This document shows positions 51,719 to 61,100 of a stretch of 64,000 nucleotides of DNA, piece by piece; position 1 is the stretch's first letter, and each line of letters starts with the position of its first letter. The stretch is taken from the IMG/VR virus record IMGVR_UViG_3300021197_001653, positions 1 to 64,000 of that record; one strand, given 5' to 3'. The position numbers and the translations under genes were made by a program. The notes beneath the pieces were generated by a model, which did no database searches, was not told where the DNA came from, and saw only the letters and a list, made by a program, of their open reading frames with translations. The DNA is from a virus.

Positions 51719-54700
51719 ATGGGAAAAATATGTAATAGACTTGCTGTAACTAATAACCAGCATTCAGAACTATTTAATACTTTACTTAGTATTGCTAATA
51801 ACAATGAAGAGTTAGCAGATGAGTATTATGCTTTTTTTAAGAGTGAAAGATTTATTAATGATTTTGGTGATTATCAAGATCAATATACTAATTTTGATGC
51901 TGCTAATTTAAAAATTAGTGAAAAAAGATTAGATATTAATCATGAACCTAAGTTATTTCTTGATAAAAAATATAATAGTTATTACTATAAGAATAAACAT
52001 CATAAAAAAGTATATTACCCTAGTAGTACTAGAAATTTAAATGTATATTATTCAAGTGAAGCTATTGACTCTATATCTAAAATTTTAGCATTAGACTTTT
52101 TAAAACCAAGAATAGGTGATGATTTTAATGATTTAAATCTAAATAAAGAAAAAGGTAGATTAATAGATAGTATTAAAAATAAATTAGAGTCTAAAATTAA
52201 AGAACTTAAATCAGGCCCTAGTATTATAGAAAAAACTAAAGGTGGGGTATTAGAATTAACATTACCTCACTTAAATGAATGGGTTAAGAATGTTGAAGAT
52301 TATTATAAATCTATTAATTTAAACTACGTTGAAACAACTGAACAAGATGATGTTGATGAAGATACATCAGCCCCTGGTCATGCATATGGGTTATCTTCTT
52401 TTGAAAAGAATTCAAAAGATAATGTTACGAGTAATATAAAACTTAGACTTTCTTTATTGCAACATGGGACAGAGGTGGATTATTTATTTTATGAACCTAT
52501 ATTAATATCTTTTGATGAAGTCAATAGTTCTTTACAGAAAACTTTAACTAATAGTATTGCTTTAATGAAAAATGGTCAACAAGAAGACTTGTTTGAAATA
52601 TATAAGCAAGAGATACATACATTATCATTAAAAAAACCTTATTTAAAATCTTTAACAGCTCAATTAGATAATATTACTGATATTAATTTAAAGTCTCAAT
52701 TTGTAAGAGCATTTAATCTAGATAAAAATAATTTTATAGGTACAATATATGATATAACTAAAGACAATATTATTGTAGATGTATTAAATTTATCTGATGT
52801 TGGCTCTAAAACCAATATGGTTAAAAATAACTGGACATATTCTTTTATTAAAACTGTATCAAATTCTAATCTTGAGATTGATGAGGCATCTATTACTAAG
52901 ATAAATGATATAGAATCTGCTTTTAAAGGATTTTATGGTGATAAAAATAGTGGTTTTAGAAAAGATGTATATAAAGGTACTGTAAACCTAGAAAGGGCTA
53001 GTGATGAAATTAGAAATATATTAAATGACTTAGGTATAAATACAACTGAAAATGGATTTAATCATTATTTAGATGGTTTAGAAACTAGTACAGCTGATAA
53101 AGATTTAAGAATAGAAAACTTAAGTAATTTATTATCTAGTGTTAATTATTTATTTAAGAGTTTAAAAACTATAACTACTAAGAATTATAAAGATATTTTA
53201 AATAGTCAGAATGAAATAACAAACTTAGCTAAGGCTGAGTCATTCTTTATTTCAGAAGGTTCTGACGCATCTATATTTTCAGTAGGTAAATCTAAATGGG
53301 TTTATTCTAACCCTTCTTACTTATCTAATAAGGTAAAAGAATGGAATAAGGATATTACATATTTAGATAATCATTTCAATGCTAGTGAATTTAATAAAGG
53401 TTCTCATTATATGTCTACCATGTTAAACACTCCTAGTTTAGTTAAAAATCTTACTTTAAATGTATTTAATTCACTGCAAGTAAAAAATGACGCTGTCAAT
53501 GCTAGTGATGGTAAAACATTATCTAAGAATGATGCACTTGCAGATTCATATAATAAAATATTAGGTTATAAAAAACCAGGTGGGAAGTCTTATTTTAATA
53601 CTCCTACACCAGCAGATAAATCAACTCAATATCAAATAGGTATTCCTAATGAGCTAATGGTGGAAACTAATGCTTCATTTGATAGAGATACTAATCAAGT
53701 TGTTATAAATGATTCAGCTTATGAAATATTAGTAAGCTATATTGTATCTGAACATAATAGAATGAGAAAAGTTCAGAAGGAGATTGATTCTGGTACAACT
53801 ACAATGATAGAGCATTACCATATAGGTAGAAAGAATGGTATTAAGTTTCAAAGTATTCCTGAATTAAACCATGATAATTTTAAAAACTTAGGTTTTAATT
53901 TTGAACTATATGGTGAGAGTGGAGAAGTTTTAGATATTGATTTAACTGTTGAAGCTAAAGCTCAAATTAAAGAATATATTAAAGATATAGTATCTAAAAA
54001 CATTAAAGTTTTTTATGATACATTATTTGATAAGAAGTTGTTATCATATAATGCAGATGGTGTGATTATCAATAAAGGTATTGACAGTAGTATATGGTCT
54101 TCATATGATTCTAGATTTAGACCATTAAAGGTTGCGTCAGATATATTTATAAATGGTTTAATATCTCAGATAGAATATTCTAAAATGTTCTCTGGTGATG
54201 TAGCTTATTATAAAAATGCAGATGATTATAAGAAAAGAATACCTGCTACATATACAGATGGGTTGCAGTTATACACGCAATCATATGATAACCCTGTTGA
54301 TCAAAATAAAGAAAATTATTTTAACATTGCTGTTATCAATAATGTAGTAGTAAAAACACCTTATTATGAAGAATTAGTAAAATTAGTAGGTGAAGATATA
54401 GCTAGTAAATATTCTGACATTAACTCTACTGATGCACAAGCATGGATTACTCCTGAAAGATGGAAGTTTTTAATGGTAAGGTTAGGTAAATGGTCAAATG
54501 TACATGATTCAATTTATGACAAGTTTAATAACCCAAATGCTGAATATACTTCTACTGAATTAAAACAAGTAGCACAACCCTTAAAAGGTGTGTATTTTGA
54601 GATTAATAATGGTGTACCTGTTTACTTAAAGTATTCACAAGCTGTATTAGTTCCTAATATGGTTAGAAATAATAAAGGGTTGCAGACATTAGTTAATAAA

Positions 54701-57700
54701 ATGAAGGATGCTGATATACAAGAACTTATTACAATTGATGGTGTAAAAGTTGGTGCAGCAAAACCTGTTAAAACTCATACTGATGAAGGTATTGTTTTAA
54801 ATAACTTTGAATTAACACCATATCAATTAAAGAATAGTGGTTGGAAACTTCAACAAGATTTACCTATTAAGACATTCAAGTTAACTGAAGTAGGTTCTCA
54901 GATTCAAAAGAATATATATGCTGGTTTATCAAGTAATTTAGATAAAACATTTGATGTTAATGATATTGAAATGAGTGGTTCTGAATTAATAGAATACATT
55001 AATAATATAGTAGCTCAATTATCTAATAAAGGTAAGGATAGATTCACAAAGGAATTTGATGTTGATGATAATAATAAAATCAATAATATAGACGCTCTTA
55101 CTGATACACTATTAGATGAATTAAAAACTAGAGGTGCTTCTAAAAATGTCATACAAGCATTAGAAAGTGGTATTACCCCTTATGCTATACCTGGATATCA
55201 GCAAAAAATACAGAATGTATTTGCATCTATTGTATTAAAGAGATTAGTTAAAATTAAGACTAATGGTGGTTCATTTATTCAGATGTCTAACTATGGTTTA
55301 AATAAAGATGAAGCTGATAATAAAGGTGTTATATGGACTCCATGGGCTAAGGAAACTACACATGAATATGAGGTTATAGGTGAAAAGAATGGTAGACAGA
55401 TAATTAGACCTGCTGGTATGTTAATCAGTGGTAGTTTAATAGCTAAATATATACCTAACTATAAGAAATATAGTACTGCTCAATTATTTGGAACAAAAGA
55501 GAATGATTATAAAGATGCAATGATAGATAAGAGAATTCTAGATTCAATAATAGGATATAGAATACCTAATCAGCATTTAGCGTCTAATGATGCATTAGAG
55601 GTTGTTGGTATATTACCAGAAGAAATGGGTGATACTGTTATTGCTTATACAGGTATTACAACTAAGACTGGTAGTGATTTTGATATTGATAAGATGTATC
55701 TAATGATTCCTTCAATTAAAGCTATAAGAAAAGATGGTGACGTATCTAAATTAAAGTATGTAGAAGATGAAGGTCTTAGTTTGGAAGATCAATCATTAGC
55801 TCAGTTACAAAATAGTTTAATTCAAGCTTATAAGGCTGTTATATTAAATGAAAATGTGATTGAAGATGTAATGACACCCATTGATTTTGATTTTATTAAA
55901 GATGATATATTAGATTTATTTCCTAAAGATCCTATTGAAGCATATGATACATTTAATATCAATAAAGATGTAGATTTAAAATATGAATTTATGGCTGGAA
56001 ACGCTGGTATTGGTCAAACTGCAAATATGCTAGTTGATCATAACAGAGGGTTAATGGCTGATATATATTTAAATGATACTGATATTGGAATGGGTTTTAA
56101 AAATGATAAAGGTTTCACTACATTTGACACAGAATACTCTGAAGTATTAAATGAAATAAAAGACCCTAAATTAAAAAGTATTAAAGTAGCACATTCTTTA
56201 TCTGCAATAATGAATGGTTACGTTGATATAGCTAAAGATTCATATATAACAAGAGGTAACTGGACTACACAAACAGCTAATGTTGGATTTATGTTAATAA
56301 GAGCTGGTGTACATCCATTTAAGGTGAATGCTTTATTAGGACAACCTATTATTAGAGAGTATGTTGATTTTATAACTAACTCAGAATCTAAGATAATTAA
56401 TGAAACTAGTAATATTAAAGATAAGTTTAAACAAGAACAAATAAGAAAATTATTAGAAAACGATACATCAATAATTACAATTAATGGTATATCATTAACT
56501 AAACGTAAGATATATAAATTAGTAGATAGTAAACCAACCCTTAATAAATTAGCTACAATATTTAAATTAAAAGAAGCTGATGAAGAAGTGTTAGATTTAT
56601 ATAAGCATTTAAAGTCATTAGATAAATTATTTGAAGATACTAAATCTGCTAATGCTAGTAACTTATCATTAAAAGATCTTAGATACAATGTAAAGAATCC
56701 TAAGTCTGCTAAGTTACAACCTGAGATATTAAATTGGTTCTATGAATTAGTAGATAACTCTAAGAAACTAGTGGAGAACATTAATGCATCTAAAGTTGAT
56801 GTGAATGGTTACGGTAAGAATATTGGATCTTTAATTGTTACAACTAATCTAATAAATAAATTATTAAATGAGAAAGAAAGTGGTAGTTTTATGGGGTATG
56901 CTTCAAAGCTTCATTATAATAATGAACCAACAATACTAGGGGCTTATACTGAGAATTCAGTTAATTATATTAAAGATGTAATGCAAGCTAATCCATTATT
57001 TTTTGCTACGGCTAATCAGTCAATAATTAATACATTTAATGATATTTCTAAGAGTATTACTAATGAAAATTTAATGAATCCTAAACTAGCTGATAAATTA
57101 GAAAAAGATTTTTATTCATATTTATTAAGTGGTTTTGAACCATTAAAAACTAGCCAAGAAGAGAAAGAAGATTTAATAAATAATTTACCTGATAGATTAA
57201 TGGCTTATTCTAAAGAAAATGAAAACTTATTCATAAAAGAATTAGATATTAAATTAGGGGATGATAGTATTTTTTATATTACAATGAATAATAAGAAAAA
57301 AACTCCTGAATATCAAACTGAATTAACAAATGCATGGTTAGATTTAATAGTTGAAAATAAAAAATTAGGTAATGATTTAATTAAATATTCTTATTTAACA
57401 TCTGGATTTAAAATGAATATAAATCAGTTTTATACTTATATACCATATCAATTCTTTGCTGAAGGGCATATAGATGAGTATATTAATGAAACATTATTTG
57501 AGTTGAGTAATTCAGATATATCAGATAAACAATTTAGTACACAATTCTTTTCTCATAATATTACTGATTACCAACTTGTAGGTAAAATACATGGTAGTCA
57601 ATTGAATAAAAAAGGATTATCTAATCCAGCAGGTGTTATTTTAGAACCTAATGAAAACTTCAAAGGTGTTAAAGAATATTATGTATATGAAGTTAGTAGT

Positions 57701-58141
57701 GAAGTTGAAGGTAAAATAAAGAAAAGAACATTATTATTTAAACTATTAGGTTATGATAAAGATAATGCAGCTATTTTAAAAAGAGTACCTGTTCATGGTA
57801 AGAAAGATTCAAAAGGACATAGGATAGTAGAATGGTCATTTGGTAATGAAATAACTACAAAAGACAATGATATATTAATACAACCTACCACTGAAAATTT
57901 ACTTGAATTAGAAAACCAAATAGATGAAAGATATAATCCTGATAAAACCAAAGAAGATGATTTTGAAAATATGTCTGATTTAGATGAGAATATAACACAA
58001 GAAGTAAAAGAATTATGGGCTTTTCATTCCAAAGTAATATTAGAGAAACATAGTAATGTTACTATACAAGATTTCGCTGATATTGTAAATAAGAATGATA
58101 AGGAAGAAGTAGAAAACTGGATAAAAAATTGTTATGAGTAA
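51719..58141 (+). CDS. Virion-packaged RNA polymerase (crAss-like, phi14:2 gp66 type)
   Basis: A 2140-residue protein. The catalytic segment is GSDFDIDKMYL with D1320, D1322 and D1324 as Mg2+ ligands, preceded by YRIPNQHLASNDALEVVGI (about residues 1280-1300) as in the second double-psi barrel of this polymerase family. Upstream at ~1157-1190 is the matching PGYQQKIQNVFASIVLKRLV segment. The size fits the ~2180-residue phi14:2 gp66, which is a single-subunit polymerase ejected into the host to transcribe early genes and is related to eukaryotic RNAi polymerases. The flanking ~1000 residues are of unknown fold. Early phage promoters in this window look host-like, so which promoters it reads is open. 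Confidence 0.9.
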   Translation: MGKICNRLAVTNNQHSELFNTLLSIANNNEELADEYYAFFKSERFINDFGDYQDQYTNFDAANLKISEKRLDINHEPKLFLDKKYNSYYYKNKHHKKVYYPSSTRNLNVYYSSEAIDSISKILALDFLKPRIGDDFNDLNLNKEKGRLIDSIKNKLESKIKELKSGPSIIEKTKGGVLELTLPHLNEWVKNVEDYYKSINLNYVETTEQDDVDEDTSAPGHAYGLSSFEKNSKDNVTSNIKLRLSLLQHGTEVDYLFYEPILISFDEVNSSLQKTLTNSIALMKNGQQEDLFEIYKQEIHTLSLKKPYLKSLTAQLDNITDINLKSQFVRAFNLDKNNFIGTIYDITKDNIIVDVLNLSDVGSKTNMVKNNWTYSFIKTVSNSNLEIDEASITKINDIESAFKGFYGDKNSGFRKDVYKGTVNLERASDEIRNILNDLGINTTENGFNHYLDGLETSTADKDLRIENLSNLLSSVNYLFKSLKTITTKNYKDILNSQNEITNLAKAESFFISEGSDASIFSVGKSKWVYSNPSYLSNKVKEWNKDITYLDNHFNASEFNKGSHYMSTMLNTPSLVKNLTLNVFNSLQVKNDAVNASDGKTLSKNDALADSYNKILGYKKPGGKSYFNTPTPADKSTQYQIGIPNELMVETNASFDRDTNQVVINDSAYEILVSYIVSEHNRMRKVQKEIDSGTTTMIEHYHIGRKNGIKFQSIPELNHDNFKNLGFNFELYGESGEVLDIDLTVEAKAQIKEYIKDIVSKNIKVFYDTLFDKKLLSYNADGVIINKGIDSSIWSSYDSRFRPLKVASDIFINGLISQIEYSKMFSGDVAYYKNADDYKKRIPATYTDGLQLYTQSYDNPVDQNKENYFNIAVINNVVVKTPYYEELVKLVGEDIASKYSDINSTDAQAWITPERWKFLMVRLGKWSNVHDSIYDKFNNPNAEYTSTELKQVAQPLKGVYFEINNGVPVYLKYSQAVLVPNMVRNNKGLQTLVNKMKDADIQELITIDGVKVGAAKPVKTHTDEGIVLNNFELTPYQLKNSGWKLQQDLPIKTFKLTEVGSQIQKNIYAGLSSNLDKTFDVNDIEMSGSELIEYINNIVAQLSNKGKDRFTKEFDVDDNNKINNIDALTDTLLDELKTRGASKNVIQALESGITPYAIPGYQQKIQNVFASIVLKRLVKIKTNGGSFIQMSNYGLNKDEADNKGVIWTPWAKETTHEYEVIGEKNGRQIIRPAGMLISGSLIAKYIPNYKKYSTAQLFGTKENDYKDAMIDKRILDSIIGYRIPNQHLASNDALEVVGILPEEMGDTVIAYTGITTKTGSDFDIDKMYLMIPSIKAIRKDGDVSKLKYVEDEGLSLEDQSLAQLQNSLIQAYKAVILNENVIEDVMTPIDFDFIKDDILDLFPKDPIEAYDTFNINKDVDLKYEFMAGNAGIGQTANMLVDHNRGLMADIYLNDTDIGMGFKNDKGFTTFDTEYSEVLNEIKDPKLKSIKVAHSLSAIMNGYVDIAKDSYITRGNWTTQTANVGFMLIRAGVHPFKVNALLGQPIIREYVDFITNSESKIINETSNIKDKFKQEQIRKLLENDTSIITINGISLTKRKIYKLVDSKPTLNKLATIFKLKEADEEVLDLYKHLKSLDKLFEDTKSANASNLSLKDLRYNVKNPKSAKLQPEILNWFYELVDNSKKLVENINASKVDVNGYGKNIGSLIVTTNLINKLLNEKESGSFMGYASKLHYNNEPTILGAYTENSVNYIKDVMQANPLFFATANQSIINTFNDISKSITNENLMNPKLADKLEKDFYSYLLSGFEPLKTSQEEKEDLINNLPDRLMAYSKENENLFIKELDIKLGDDSIFYITMNNKKKTPEYQTELTNAWLDLIVENKKLGNDLIKYSYLTSGFKMNINQFYTYIPYQFFAEGHIDEYINETLFELSNSDISDKQFSTQFFSHNITDYQLVGKIHGSQLNKKGLSNPAGVILEPNENFKGVKEYYVYEVSSEVEGKIKKRTLLFKLLGYDKDNAAILKRVPVHGKKDSKGHRIVEWSFGNEITTKDNDILIQPTTENLLELENQIDERYNPDKTKEDDFENMSDLDENITQEVKELWAFHSKVILEKHSNVTIQDFADIVNKNDKEEVENWIKNCYE

Positions 58142-61100
58142 GATAAGTTGTATAAATATAAATAATAAGGAATATAAGGCTTTAGTAGAGGATAGTAATC
58201 TATCACCTATTGTAGTTGAATTTAAGATTGCTAAATGGCAAAGTGAGACAGGTTTAGACAGGTTTCCTTCTAAAGATGAATTAATGTCTTTTGATGGGGT
58301 TAGTTATAATTTAAAAGCTGTAGATATATTATCTTCTGATAAGGCTATACAAGTCTTTAAAAAGGGTAATAAGAACAACTGGGAGTTATCTAAAATTCTT
58401 ACAGAGCTTCAAATACCTAAAGAGCAGAAACAACTTATATTAGATAAGGGTTTGACTAATAAAGATGAAATCATATTAGCTTTATTAGCTGATAATAGTT
58501 TTGCTGTTGAAATTAATATTGCTACTACTAAATCAGCTAATAGTGTGGATGATTATGATACAGCCTATGAGCAGCAGTATGGTCAAGGAGATATTGTAGG
58601 AAGTAATACACAGCATTACTCAAATTTAACAGTTCCAGGTGGTATTAATTATACAGAAAATGAAATATCTACACCTGCTATAACACCTAATATTAAAGGT
58701 CATGCTCAATTTAGTACTAATCAAGGTATCGGATGGTTTAGGAGCGATGAACAAAAAGAAGATTCTAATTTAAGTATAGAAAAAGGACGTTTAATAGATA
58801 ATAAAATTTATACTAAAACTCGTAGAATACTAGAATTACAATCTGATTTATTTCAGAAAGGTAGAGATTCTAAGTTATTAGTTGGTGAGAGGTCAATAGA
58901 TGGAGGTGGTACATTTAATATAAAAGATCATGAATACAAAAGAAGTATAAATGGTGAATTTAGTGTAAGATCACCTGAAGATGGTTCTGATACTGTTGAA
59001 GATGGTGGTATTGTAGTAATAAAAAATATTTCAGAATCAGAATATTTTGATGCATTAAGAACATTAAATAATACTAATGAAGATAATCAATTTCTACAAC
59101 TTTTAAATAAAAAAGGTAATTGGGTTAATTTCTTTATTCAATCTATAGTACAAGATAGTATTAAGAAAGGTTATAAAAAAGTATTATTTCCTACAGGTAA
59201 TACTGCTGCTACTGTTGAAGGTCATACTACTATAGCTGATGATATAAAGAATACAAATAAAATAATAAAGATATTAGAAGATAATAAAGTAGAAAAAAAT
59301 CCTGATGTTGAATCACCTAGGCAAGCTTATAGATTTAAAATAAGTGAACATAATGATTATAACTATGCCGCAACACAATCTGAAGCTGAAGGAGATAGAA
59401 AAGCTAAAATTGATTACTTAAAATATAGAAATAAAGAAAGAAAAGAACAAGGTGTTGAAAAACTTGCTCCAATTGAAGCTTTTTATAATAATAAAGTAAC
59501 GAGAACACTTGATAAACTATATGCAGTAAATAAAATTACTGATAAATATGGTAACACTTGGAATGAAATAGATTTATCTCAAGATATAAGTCAAACGATA
59601 TTATTAAAAGATTTATTAAATGAGAATATAAAAGATAGAGTATTTGAAAATAACGTTACAACCCCTACATTTAATAATGATCCTAATTTAAGAGGTGATT
59701 TTGTAAAGACTATGAGGTTATTATTTAACAATAAGACATCTAATGTAATGGCTACAGATGTTTTAGAGAACATATTGAATAATTTTGAGGATATATCTGA
59801 TATATCTAAACCAGTATTGGAAAAGGTCTTAAAAAAACTACAGGTAACTAATGCTAAGGTTCTATTTGTTGGTCAAAGTAAAATGGCTACTGAAGGAGCT
59901 GTAATGCAATATAACCCTCATGATAAGACAATTAGAGTTTCTAAGAAGTTTTTAACAGGATTAGATCCTAAATTTTTAAGTAGAGTGTTTATACATGAGG
60001 TAGTGCATAGTGTAACCCACCATGTAATAACCAAACCTACCACAATGGAAGATAAGATATTTGGTGATTTCATCAAGAAGTCTTATGACTACTATAAATC
60101 TAAAATAGACAATGCGGATTCATATAACGGTTTCAAAAATATTGATGAGTTTATGGCTGATTTCTTTACTGATAAGGATTTTGCTAATAAAATTAAAGAA
60201 GTTGATAAGAAAAATAAAAATAAATCGTTTTTATCAAAATTAATATCATATCTTAAAACATTATTTGGTATAAATAAAAATGAAACTCCTGCTTATAATA
60301 AAGTAATGGATTCTATTTTATCTAATGCTAAAGTTGATGTATTAAACAAGAATTGGAATGATGTTGTTTTTGAAAAGAACATAACTGAAATTCCTGCTTA
60401 CTACAAGTTAGGTAGTATTGATAAAAAATTAAATTATTTTATTGATGGTATTAAAGATAATTTAGAAGAAAATATTAGAAATTATGATAATCTTATAAAG
60501 AAAGTTAAAAAACCTCAATCAATTAAATTATATAACGATAAACTAAAAGAATTATTATTTCATATTAATGAATTGGATGAAGGTAATAAATGGCAAGGTA
60601 TTTCTTTATTTGTAAATCAAATGAATAATAGTATTAATTCTCTTAAAGCAAAACTTCATACTGAAAACTTTCAAAATAAAGATGTAGTAACTACTATTAA
60701 TCTATATAATAAGTATTTAGAATCATATGATATTATTGAAGATATAAGACAATTTCTATCCGACACTAAAGCAGAAATTAAAACTGGTAAAGAAAATATT
60801 CCAGTTACTCTTGAAGATATTATAGCAATAAATGATGTATTAGAAGAAGCTAGTGGTCAATATAATGGTTTAAAAGGTGATGTATTTTCATATCTTAAAA
60901 AAGCATTCATTGAAAAGTATAATAAAAAAGAATATGCTACTGAAGTATTATATAAATATAGAAAGAAGCTAGGTAAACAATATAAAGATTTAAAGATTAC
61001 AGAATCTAAAAAATCTTGGGTTGCTAAACAAATGAATGGTCCTTATAAAGAAGAGATTGCTCAAAAAGTAAAAGAACATGTAACTGGTATTGTAGAAGAT

